A stretch of 64,000 bases of DNA. Source: Peptostreptococcaceae bacterium. Its GTDB lineage: Bacteria > Bacillota > Clostridia > Peptostreptococcales > Peptostreptococcaceae. The stretch is from positions 248,001-312,000 of the forward strand of contig CABIZO010000004.1 of NCBI GenBank assembly GCA_902363255.1, in the 5' to 3' direction. The position numbers were made by a program, and so were the translations under genes. The notes beneath the pieces were generated by a model. That model searched no databases and was not told the origin of the DNA. It saw nothing but the letters and a program-made list of their open reading frames with translations. Positions 25,905 through 32,791 of this stretch are shown piece by piece (position 1 is the stretch's first letter; every line of letters starts with the position of its first letter).

Positions 25905-27185
25905 CTATTTATTTAATTTTTTAATATATTCTACTGCTTTTAAAGTACCCATTTTTGAGTGATCAAATGTAAGTCCCCCTTGGAAATACACGTTATACGG
26001 TGGTCTTATTGGTGCATCTGCACTTAATTCTATTGATGAACCCTGTATAAATGCACCTGCTGCCATTATTACCTCATCCTCGTAACCTGGCATTGCCCAT
26101 GGTTCTGGTTTTACATAAGAGTCTACTGGAGCAGCAGCTTGAACACCCTGACAAAATGCTATAACTTCTTTATCATTCTTAAGTCTTACAACTTGTATAA
26201 TGTCACTTCTTACATCATCATATTTCGGAAGTACATCATAACCTAATTTTTCAAACATTCTAGCACAATAAATTGCTCCCATAACAGCTTGAGAAGTTAT
26301 ATAAGGTGCCATAAAAAATCCTTGTAGTACATTTCTTGTAGTTCCAAATGTTAATCCGCATTCTTTTCCTATTCCAGGAGTTGTTAGTCTATAAGATATC
26401 ATTTCTACTAAATCTTTTCTACCAGCTATATATCCACCTGTTAAAGCTAATCCTCCACCTGGGTTTTTAATTAATGAACCGGCCATGATATCAGCTCCTA
26501 CTTCCGTAGGTTCTTTTGTATCTAGGAATTCTCCATAACAGTTATCAACCATAACAATTAAATTCTTATTTACTGATTTTATTACATCTATAGCTTCTTT
26601 TATATCTTCTATTGATAATGATTTTCTCCAAGAATATCCCTTAGATCTTTGTATCATTACTAATTTAGTTTTTTCATTTATTTTTTTCTTAACACCTTCT
26701 AAATCTATGTTTCCATCTGGTAAAAAGTCAACATCTTCATATGTAACACCAAATTCTTTTAGGGAACCTTTCTCTTCTCTTATTCCTATTACACCTTGTA
26801 ATGTATCATATGGTTTTTCCGTAATAGATAATATTTCATCACCAGGTCTTACAAGCCCTTGAATACATAAACTTAATGCATGAGTACCATTTACTATTAT
26901 CGGTCTAACTAAAGCGTCTTCAGCTCCAAATACTTCTGCATAGATTTCTTCTACTTTCTCTCTACCTATATCATTGTATCCATATCCTGTTGTCCAGTTA
27001 AAATGATTATCACTTAAATGAGCTCTTTGCATCGCTTTTAAAACTTTATATTGATTAAATTCTCTAATTTGTTTTATTTTATCAAATTGATCTTTTATAT
27101 CTTCCATTACTTCATTAGATAATTCAAAAGTTTCATCGTCTAATCCATAATACTCTTTTAATAATTCCCTTGTTTCTTTTAGCAC
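25905..27185 (-). CDS. Methionine gamma-lyase family protein (aluminium-resistance type)
   Basis: PLP-dependent enzyme of the Met_gamma_lyase/'aluminium resistance' family, 426 residues. Visible family features are FNWTTGYGYNDIGREKVEEI, the cofactor region VNGTHALSLCIQGL, MVDNCYGEF (Asp that contacts the PLP ring) and GSLIKNPGGGLALTGGY with the likely Schiff-base lysine. The true substrate is uncertain. It starts at GTG with AGGTGAG 5 bases upstream. In related genomes this gene sits near miaA/hfq/mutL; here accessory DNA begins directly upstream. Confidence 0.9.
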   Translation of the reverse strand: MLKETRELLKEYYGLDDETFELSNEVMEDIKDQFDKIKQIREFNQYKVLKAMQRAHLSDNHFNWTTGYGYNDIGREKVEEIYAEVFGAEDALVRPIIVNGTHALSLCIQGLVRPGDEILSITEKPYDTLQGVIGIREEKGSLKEFGVTYEDVDFLPDGNIDLEGVKKKINEKTKLVMIQRSKGYSWRKSLSIEDIKEAIDVIKSVNKNLIVMVDNCYGEFLDTKEPTEVGADIMAGSLIKNPGGGLALTGGYIAGRKDLVEMISYRLTTPGIGKECGLTFGTTRNVLQGFFMAPYITSQAVMGAIYCARMFEKLGYDVLPKYDDVRSDIIQVVRLKNDKEVIAFCQGVQAAAPVDSYVKPEPWAMPGYEDEVIMAAGAFIQGSSIELSADAPIRPPYNVYFQGGLTFDHSKMGTLKAVEYIKKLNK

Positions 27186-27293
27186 TTATTCTCACCTATT
27201 TTCTTATATTTGTCACTTTACAAATTTTATCATAGTAAAAATTTTAGTTCAAGATTTAAATAAATAAAATTCATTTCAGTAATAGCGCCAAGA

Positions 27294-27441
27294 ATATATC
27301 TTCGTTATCACTTCTGATAAATCCGTTGCTTAAAATTATCTTCTGTCATAGCTTAAACAGTATGTCTTTACCATCATCTCAGACAAATATGTTACTTAAT
27401 GATATATCTTTGTTATACTCTAGATAAATAAATTATTTAAA
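27294..27441. repeat. Three to four degenerate ~41-bp repeats
   Basis: Copies begin at 27294, 27360 and 27401, each reading roughly RTATRTCTTYRTTAT.. and ending TTGCTTAA/TTACTTAA/TTATTTAA; a shortened copy lies at 27335-27358. Identity between copies is only moderate. No coding frame explains them. Confidence 0.5.
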
Positions 27442-27516
27442 AAGGTACTTATATTGTACATTTTAAAAGTTATAAAACCTAGCAATACCAACATTTTCAG
27501 TTTAAATAAACCTTAA

Positions 27517-27549
27517 ATTGTCAGTTAATTGTCAGTTAATTGTCAGTTT
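27517..27549 (+). repeat. Three tandem 11-bp iterons
   Basis: ATTGTCAGTTA repeats head-to-tail at 27517, 27528 and 27539 (the last copy ends TTT). The 11-bp period equals one helical turn, as in plasmid initiator-binding iterons. Confidence 0.75.
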
Positions 27550-27554
27550 TAAAG

Positions 27555-27599
27555 TTATCAACAGGTAAAAAGCTCAACTTATCCACAATTTTATCAACA
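27555..27599 (+). other. Cluster of DnaA-box-like sites (candidate replication origin)
   Basis: TTATCCACA, the perfect DnaA box, lies at 27579-27587. One-mismatch copies TTATCAACA lie at 27555-27563 and 27591-27599. All three have the same orientation, with starts 24 and 12 bp apart, directly after the 11-bp iterons. No dnaA or rep gene is adjacent. Confidence 0.55.
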
Positions 27600-27607
27600 A
27601 CCTTTAT

Positions 27608-27640
27608 AGGCTAGGGAACTAATCTCTAGCCTTTTATATT
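27608..27640 (+). terminator. CTAG-family terminator hairpin, plus strand
   Basis: AGGCTAGGGA (27608-27617) pairs with TCTCTAGCCT (27623-27632) and is followed by TTT and AT-rich DNA. No protein gene lies upstream on this strand, so it would end an untranslated transcript crossing the iterons. Confidence 0.6.
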
Positions 27641-27684
27641 TTATATTAAATTTTAAAATTTAGGAATGTTTATAGCTAAAATAA

Positions 27685-27715
27685 ATAAAGCTAGAGGGAT
27701 AAACACTAGCTTTAT
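27685..27715. terminator. Second CTAG-family hairpin
   Basis: ATAAAGCTAG and CTAGCTTTAT form a perfect 10-bp stem with an 11-base loop. Confidence 0.5.
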
Positions 27716-27744
27716 ATCAATTAATAAAAATTATTTTTATAAAA

Positions 27745-27794
27745 TTCATATACTTAACTACTTTCGTAAACTCAAGTACAGTTAAGTATATGAA
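27745..27794. repeat. Perfect 15-bp inverted repeat
   Basis: TTCATATACTTAACT (27745-27759) and AGTTAAGTATATGAA (27780-27794) are perfect inverted copies around a 20-base centre with a further ACTT/AAGT pair. There is no T tail, so it is not a normal terminator. Position and size suit a replication or transfer origin hairpin, or a recombinase site. Confidence 0.65.
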
Positions 27795-27823
27795 AGTTTG
27801 TATAATAAATATGACTGAATATA

Positions 27824-27854
27824 AAAAAGGATGAAAATTAAATCATCCCTTTTT
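27824..27854. terminator. Terminator after HerA/VirB4-like ATPase gene
   Basis: AAAAAGGATGA and TCATCCCTTTTT pair with one bulged base. On the minus strand a T-run follows, 22 bases beyond the ATPase stop codon. Confidence 0.75.
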
Positions 27855-27876
27855 AGATTTTCTTATATTTAAATTT

Positions 27877-30330
27877 TCAACTTGCTTCTTTTTCATTGAA
27901 ATTTTTATTTTTAGTACAAGTTTTATTTTTTTCTTGAGAAAGTAGAGTAGAGGATTTGAATACTCTTCTCTCTTTATTATCAACCTTTAGTTTAGGTGGT
28001 AATTTAGAAATAAATGGTCTAAGTACTCCTTTTTCATCTGGAATTAAATTCAAACTGTGGAATCTTTCTAATTCAAGTAAATCCTCTACTTCATATGGAT
28101 CTAACTCATCTTGCAGTAATTTAAAATTAACTTTATCACTTCCTGCTAGCAACATATAACTAAATCCAGCACTCTTCATATCATCTAATATATTTTCTAG
28201 TTGTAGTAAACTTTGAGTTGCAAATACTGGTTTTAATCTGAATTTTCTCATTTGTGGTAATAAAGGCTTAAGATAATTTGTAACTACTGGTACTTGATGT
28301 GGTTCATCAATGATTAAATGCACTCTTCTTAATTCTTCTCCATTAGACTTACTATATCTATTTACACAAGCTTCCCAAATCCTAGTTGTAAAATATAGAG
28401 TTAACATATTTCTCATATGCTCACTTCCAAATTTATCTTGTCGCATTTTAATTATAATAACCTTACCTTGATTAAAGCACTCTTCAAAATTAATATTTAG
28501 CAATGGATCCTTTTGTAGCATATATTCTAGTCTTGGAGATTCGGCCATTACACTTACTCTATCAAGTATTCTATCAATTTTACTTTCTACTGTTTCCCCA
28601 TTATCCTCCCCTTTTAAATCACCTTTACTGTGTTTGTCATTAAGCTTCATTAAGTTTCTAATATGCTTATTACAAAACCCTTGGAACTCTTTAGGTACTC
28701 TACTTATAAAATCCATTCTAGTGTCATAAAACTCTAAGCAATCAATTATATCTCTAAAACTAGCATACTGATTTACTGCATAAGTAACATTAGCTGCACT
28801 AACAAAAAATCTTCTCATAGCACTTGTTAAGTCCGCTCCAAAGTTAAAACTATTAATTAACTGTGTTATTAACTGACTCTTTTCACTTATAACATCTAAC
28901 TTATCCATAGTGTCCATATCATCTGTATAATATTTTTCCGTATATGCTATTGACTCCATACATTCTACCTTCGATAAATCTTTTAATACCAACTTTTCTT
29001 TTGGAGTTGCTCTTTCTATAGTAGTTCCTAAATCATTATTACCTATGAAATCAAGTACAACTATACTATCATTATGATTTTCACTATCTATAGAATAATT
29101 TTTAGCAAATTCAGTTTTACCACTCCCTTGTTTTCCTGTAACTGCTAACCCTGTGTCCTGGTCTACATTAGGATTAAGATATGATTTTTCTTGTTTTTTC
29201 CCAACAGTACCGGTTGAAATGTATCCTTTTTTGCATATATTAGGTACTTTTTCTTCATTTATACTATTTGCTTTTATATCATATTTTTTTATTAAATCTT
29301 TCCCTGGTTGTGTAATTAGAGTAGATACTTCTTCAACACTCATTTTGTTACTTGTAATAGGAAGTTTAGTTTTGTCTAAATCTATTTTTCTTTTTACATC
29401 TATAGCTTTAGGTCTTAACGTATTATCTCCATCAATAACATTAAAACTTTGAGCTAAAGAATTTATATTAAGCTTCTCATTCTCTTTATTATCAGATTCA
29501 GACATTAATAATATTTGAGTATTAATTACCTCTAACTGACCTTTTGATTTACTATATTTACTTAAATCCTTCTTTTGTAATATTCCAATTGTTTTATTGA
29601 AAGCTACCATATCGCTAGATTGTTTTCTTTTTTCTCCTAGCAATTCAGATAGCCCGTTCATTAATTCTTCTCCAGTAATTACTAATAATGATACTAAAAA
29701 TTTACCTAGAGATTTACTATCTTTAGTTTTATCTAAACTCTTTCCTTCTTTTATCTTATCCATTGCTTTATTGTAATTTGTTTTAAAACCTAACTGTTTA
29801 TATGGCTTTATATAATTGAAGTTATAATAAATTCCTATTCTATCCCCTTCTTGCAGCATATTAATTACATTTAATTGAGCTTCTAATAAATCACATGACT
29901 TCTTATCTATTAGATCTACTGATAAACTATCATCCTTGGTATATTCCATAGATACCTTATTGCAATTATCTGAAAATCTTGGAATATCATCAATCTTTTT
30001 AACCTCTACTCTATTCCATGTTAGACTTAACTTTTCCATAAATATATTGCTATATACTGTAGGTAATATTAAATAAAATTCAACTTGCTTAGATGTAAAA
30101 TAAATATAATAAGCTACTTTAGTGTCTTGCTTATATTCAACCTTAAAGTCTTCATCTATTTTATTAATTCTATGTTTTATATCTTTATAGCATCTATTAA
30201 TTACATTAGCAATTTCTATTGACTTATAATTTCTAGTATTTTGATGAGGTATTATTTGATAGTATGATAATTGCTCTTTAGTACTATTTATTTTTATATA
30301 ATCAGAAAACTTTATTGATTTAACTTTCAT
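27877..30330 (-). CDS. HerA/VirB4-like ATPase of a conjugation- or secretion-type system
   Basis: 817-residue P-loop ATPase. Walker A is TGKQGSGKT (~398-406) and Walker B is VHLIIDEPHQ in the C-terminal third, followed by RKFRLKPVFATQSL, a sensor-like strand with Gln as in HerA/VirB4/TraD ATPases. The N-terminal ~390 residues have no recognised domain, although one hydrophobic stretch (FLVSLLVITG, ~211) may be membrane-associated. The size is like the VirB4-type ATPase of Tn916-class elements, but the usual partners (VirB6-like, lytic enzyme, relaxase) are absent. It is the last gene of a three-gene set with two small membrane proteins. A DNA- or protein-translocating motor is the best guess. 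Confidence 0.7.
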   Translation of the reverse strand: MKVKSIKFSDYIKINSTKEQLSYYQIIPHQNTRNYKSIEIANVINRCYKDIKHRINKIDEDFKVEYKQDTKVAYYIYFTSKQVEFYLILPTVYSNIFMEKLSLTWNRVEVKKIDDIPRFSDNCNKVSMEYTKDDSLSVDLIDKKSCDLLEAQLNVINMLQEGDRIGIYYNFNYIKPYKQLGFKTNYNKAMDKIKEGKSLDKTKDSKSLGKFLVSLLVITGEELMNGLSELLGEKRKQSSDMVAFNKTIGILQKKDLSKYSKSKGQLEVINTQILLMSESDNKENEKLNINSLAQSFNVIDGDNTLRPKAIDVKRKIDLDKTKLPITSNKMSVEEVSTLITQPGKDLIKKYDIKANSINEEKVPNICKKGYISTGTVGKKQEKSYLNPNVDQDTGLAVTGKQGSGKTEFAKNYSIDSENHNDSIVVLDFIGNNDLGTTIERATPKEKLVLKDLSKVECMESIAYTEKYYTDDMDTMDKLDVISEKSQLITQLINSFNFGADLTSAMRRFFVSAANVTYAVNQYASFRDIIDCLEFYDTRMDFISRVPKEFQGFCNKHIRNLMKLNDKHSKGDLKGEDNGETVESKIDRILDRVSVMAESPRLEYMLQKDPLLNINFEECFNQGKVIIIKMRQDKFGSEHMRNMLTLYFTTRIWEACVNRYSKSNGEELRRVHLIIDEPHQVPVVTNYLKPLLPQMRKFRLKPVFATQSLLQLENILDDMKSAGFSYMLLAGSDKVNFKLLQDELDPYEVEDLLELERFHSLNLIPDEKGVLRPFISKLPPKLKVDNKERRVFKSSTLLSQEKNKTCTKNKNFNEKEAS

Positions 30331-30345
30331 ATAATCATACCTCCT

Positions 30346-30615
30346 TTAAATAGCTGCTATTAATAACGCTATAACTAATGCTAATCCTATCCACTTGCCT
30401 GTATTTTCAAATCCCAAAAGCTTTAAAATTATTAATATTCCTAAAGTGACTAATATAACTCCAGGAGCAATATGTTTAATATTATTGATAAAAAATCTAT
30501 CTTCATTAAAACATCTATTAATAAAATTAAATGTATTACCACACCCTTGATAAAAACTTTTACAACCATTATAAAAATCGTTCCAATTATTTATAGCTTC
30601 CTGTAATCCGTTCAT
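30346..30615 (-). CDS. Small membrane protein, 89 aa
   Basis: The N-terminal ~45 residues are hydrophilic and aromatic, with three cysteines (CKSFYQGCGNTF, RCFNED). Two C-terminal membrane helices follow (APGVILVTLGILIILKLLG and WIGLALVIALLIAAI). I know no family for it. It lies 15 bp upstream of the ATPase gene and 11 bp after a second membrane-protein gene, with a GGGGGAGAG ribosome site, so the three are one operon. A small component of the ATPase-driven apparatus is inferred. Confidence 0.7.
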   Translation of the reverse strand: MNGLQEAINNWNDFYNGCKSFYQGCGNTFNFINRCFNEDRFFINNIKHIAPGVILVTLGILIILKLLGFENTGKWIGLALVIALLIAAI

Positions 30616-30626
30616 ACTCTCTCCCC

Positions 30627-31001
30627 CTACATATTAAATATAGTTCCAACAACTTTAGGTAAAAACTTAATAATGAGCGCGAAAGATAAGTATTTAATAC
30701 CTACTTTCCCTATTGATTCAGTTGTTCCAGATAATACACACTTCATTCCTTCAACTGCTCCACCTAGTAAACATATTACATAAGCTACATCTTTAACATA
30801 TTGATAGAAAAAAACACCTGTATTAATTATTTCACTTTCTGCGAATATATTTAAAGTTGTTGATGGTATTACTAAAGCTAATATAATTACTAATCTTTTA
30901 TATTTCTTTTTATCTAAACGTCCTATCCATCTATCTATAGATAGTATTTCTTTATCTCTTATAATTTCAGTACATGTATTACCATTTATTAGAATTTTCA
31001 T
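30627..31001 (-). CDS. Small membrane protein, pilin-like layout, 124 aa
   Basis: A basic N-terminal region (DKKKYKR) precedes a hydrophobic signal-like segment (LVIILALVIPSTTLNIFAES) that could be cut after FA. Two further hydrophobic segments follow (VAYVICLLGGAVEG and YLSFALIIKFLPKVVGTIF). This outline resembles VirB2/TrbC-type pilins, but there is no clear sequence signature. It is the first gene of the operon with the 89-aa protein and the ATPase. Confidence 0.65.
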   Translation of the reverse strand: MKILINGNTCTEIIRDKEILSIDRWIGRLDKKKYKRLVIILALVIPSTTLNIFAESEIINTGVFFYQYVKDVAYVICLLGGAVEGMKCVLSGTTESIGKVGIKYLSFALIIKFLPKVVGTIFNM

Positions 31002-31062
31002 GAATATTCCCCCTTGAAATGGCCAAAATAATCTTATAATTTTATCTTTGGAGGTTGCTTTT

Positions 31063-31128
31063 ATGGAACATTTTATCTATATGTTAGGTTGGTTAGCAGC
31101 TGCTTATTTTATCAAACAGTTACCTTAG
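31063..31128 (+). CDS. 21-residue hydrophobic peptide
   Basis: MEHFIYMLGWLAAAYFIKQLP, with a textbook TTTGGAGG 8 bases before the ATG, divergent from the membrane-protein operon. TTGAAA and TAATTT lie upstream at promoter spacing. It could be a small membrane peptide, a type I toxin or a leader peptide. The strong ribosome site is the main support. Confidence 0.45.
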   Translation: MEHFIYMLGWLAAAYFIKQLP

Positions 31129-31214
31129 ACTTGAATAGTTATCATAAGTTTAAATACAGAACGTATTAGAATTTATTTGAAGGGTTTTATATTAATTTAC
31201 CGAATAATATAAAC

Positions 31215-31234
31215 GAATTAATTTTTATTAATTC
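31215..31234. repeat. Inverted repeat GAATTAAT-N4-ATTAATTC
   Basis: A perfect 8-4-8 dyad in the 155-bp gap between the 21-residue peptide and the ribbon-helix-helix-like gene; possible operator. Confidence 0.4.
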
Positions 31235-31283
31235 ACTGTTGTTTTGAGCTCTATGGATGGCGGTCCTGGAGCTCTTTTACTTT

Positions 31284-31451
31284 TTATTTTTCTTTTTCTT
31301 CCAACTCCTGTTGCATTTCTTTTCTCAATACATACTTAATATAGTTTGATTTATTACCAAACTCATTAAACTTACTTTCTAACCAGTCTAGCAACATTTT
31401 ATCTTCTAAGTTGTCTTTAAACGATAAATATACAATATTAGGCTTAGCCAT
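31284..31451 (-). CDS. Small ribbon-helix-helix-like protein (CopG/Arc type), 55 aa
   Basis: MAKPNIVYLSFKDN could be the DNA-contacting beta strand. MLLDWLESKFNEFGNKSNYI and KYVLRKEMQQELEEKEK could be the two helices, with the N-S-x-Y-I turn usual for plasmid RHH proteins. The ribosome site is AAAGGAGAG. Upstream are phased CTTACTTAA repeats, as expected for an autoregulated RHH repressor. Plasmid copy-control or transfer-gene regulation is inferred. Confidence 0.65.
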   Translation of the reverse strand: MAKPNIVYLSFKDNLEDKMLLDWLESKFNEFGNKSNYIKYVLRKEMQQELEEKEK

Positions 31452-31462
31452 ACTATCTCTCC

Positions 31463-31501
31463 TTTACTTAAACTTACTTAATACTATTCAAGCTTACTTA
31501 A
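31463..31501. promoter_or_regulatory. Phased YTTACTTAA repeats (candidate RHH operator)
   Basis: TTTACTTAA at 31463, CTTACTTAA at 31473 and CTTACTTAA at 31493, so spacings are 10 and 20 bp. They lie directly upstream of the RHH-like gene start. Confidence 0.55.
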
Positions 31502-31629
31502 TTTTATTCCTTCATTTTTCCTAATTATTAATTAATTTTAGGCAAATAACTTTCCGTAATTTTGTGTAATATTAATTAATATTACTGAATATATATAACT
31601 AAGAATAAAAATTTAAGGGGGGTTTAGGT

Positions 31630-31767
31630 ATGAAAGAAATGTTAGAAAGAACAAGTACAAAAATGTTAAGAGAATACTTTTATGATCTAAGAGGATGTTA
31701 TCCACCAGAAGAATTTACAAGGGAAATGATTATGAATATGCTTTTAAAATATATGGAGGGGAAATAA
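31630..31767 (+). CDS. Small hypothetical protein, 45 aa
   Basis: MKEMLERTSTKMLREYFYDL followed by a helical, charged remainder. GGGGGGT lies before the ATG. Its TAA directly abuts the ATG of the next gene. No known family; perhaps a small regulator. Confidence 0.6.
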   Translation: MKEMLERTSTKMLREYFYDLRGCYPPEEFTREMIMNMLLKYMEGK

Positions 31768-31974
31768 ATGAATAATTATCAAGTAAGTTGGCTAGATGAT
31801 AAAGGTTTAGAATTATACAGTGGTTGGATAGATTATGAAACTGCAATTACCCTATTTAGCGAAATATGTGAAGAAACAGTTGATTATAATCAAGTAGAAG
31901 CTAGGCTATACACTGCAAATGATGTACTTTTAAAAAGATTTGATAATATAGAAAATAAACTTTACACAATGTAA
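31768..31974 (+). CDS. Small hypothetical protein, 68 aa
   Basis: Soluble acidic protein (MNNYQVSWLDDKGLELYSGW at the start). Stop and start codons abut with the 45-aa gene and its end carries GGAGGGG, so the two are translated together. A terminator follows. No family recognised; a mix of strand and helix is likely. Confidence 0.65.
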   Translation: MNNYQVSWLDDKGLELYSGWIDYETAITLFSEICEETVDYNQVEARLYTANDVLLKRFDNIENKLYTM

Positions 31975-31981
31975 CTCCTTT

Positions 31982-32014
31982 AAAGGCTAGAGATTAACTT
32001 CTCTAGTCTTTTCT
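31982..32014 (+). terminator. Third CTAG-family terminator
   Basis: AAAGGCTAGAGA (31982-31993) pairs with TCTCTAGTCTTT (32000-32011) with one G-U pair, then TT. It is very like the hairpin at 27608. Confidence 0.75.
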
Positions 32015-32047
32015 GCTACTATGTAATTAAATAAAGGAGTGTGAATT

Positions 32048-32692
32048 ATGAAAAAAATAGTAAGTTTGATATTATGTGCTATACTATCTGTCGGATTAAT
32101 TGGATGCAGTTCCTCTACTGATGTCGATAGCAATATAAAAGAAGAACAGGTAAATGCTGATACTACTAAAGAAAAAGAAGATAATACAGAAAATAATGAA
32201 AAAACTGATAAAGAAGAGTATGATAGCAATATATATGAAGCAACTGTAATTTGCCCTAAATGTGGAAAAAATGCTGGAGCCACTGAAGATGGTAAAATTA
32301 TTTGTAAATATTGTGGATATGAAGGTAAACATGAAACTCAAGCTGACAAACAGAAGAAATATGCTAACAAGACTTATCAAGATGGATATAATGATGGCTA
32401 TGGAGTTGGATTTGATATTGGTATTGTAAATGGTGAAAAAAATATAACTAGTTATTCAAACGATAGAGAGGCCTATTTAAATGAAGAATATGAAAATGGA
32501 TATTCAGAAGGTTGGCAAAAGGGATACTCAGAAGGCTGGAATATTGGATATAAGAGATATGAAAATACTCCTGAAGAAAATGAGGAAGACCAAAATGTTA
32601 AACAAGGTAATTATAATCATTTAGAAGAAGAAGCAAAAGAAAACGGAACATATGAAGAATTCGAAGAGCATGATGATAGTTATTATGAATAA
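32048..32692 (+). CDS. Lipoprotein with zinc ribbon and Gly-Tyr repeats
   Basis: Signal peptide with lipobox LIGC (Cys ~20), then an acidic low-complexity linker. A rubredoxin-like zinc ribbon follows (CPKCGKNAG and CKYCGYEG). The C-terminal half has repeated Y-x-x-G-x-x-x-G units (YQDGYNDGYGVGFDIG, YENGYSEGWQKGYSEGW), which often form glycine-zipper or essential-C-terminus-like segments. AAAGGAGTG precedes the ATG. It is monocistronic between two terminators. The function is unknown; a surface protein carried by the mobile region is inferred. Confidence 0.75.
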   Translation: MKKIVSLILCAILSVGLIGCSSSTDVDSNIKEEQVNADTTKEKEDNTENNEKTDKEEYDSNIYEATVICPKCGKNAGATEDGKIICKYCGYEGKHETQADKQKKYANKTYQDGYNDGYGVGFDIGIVNGEKNITSYSNDREAYLNEEYENGYSEGWQKGYSEGWNIGYKRYENTPEENEEDQNVKQGNYNHLEEEAKENGTYEEFEEHDDSYYE

Positions 32693-32696
32693 ATAA

Positions 32697-32736
32697 AAAA
32701 AGAGCTGGCAAGGAACTTAATCCCACCAGCTCTTTT
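32697..32736. terminator. Bidirectional terminator
   Basis: AAAAAGAGCTGG (32697-32708) and CCAGCTCTTTT (32726-32736). It separates the lipoprotein gene from the convergent prophage lysis genes. Confidence 0.8.
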
Positions 32737-32791
32737 AAAATTGGTCATATATTATTTTTCTACACAATTAAATTATATCATATTTTATTAT

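Noticed and set aside
27555..27599. Chromosomal oriC
   Set aside because: dnaA, dnaN and other origin genes are absent, and the iterons with a neighbouring transfer-type ATPase fit a plasmid-like origin better.
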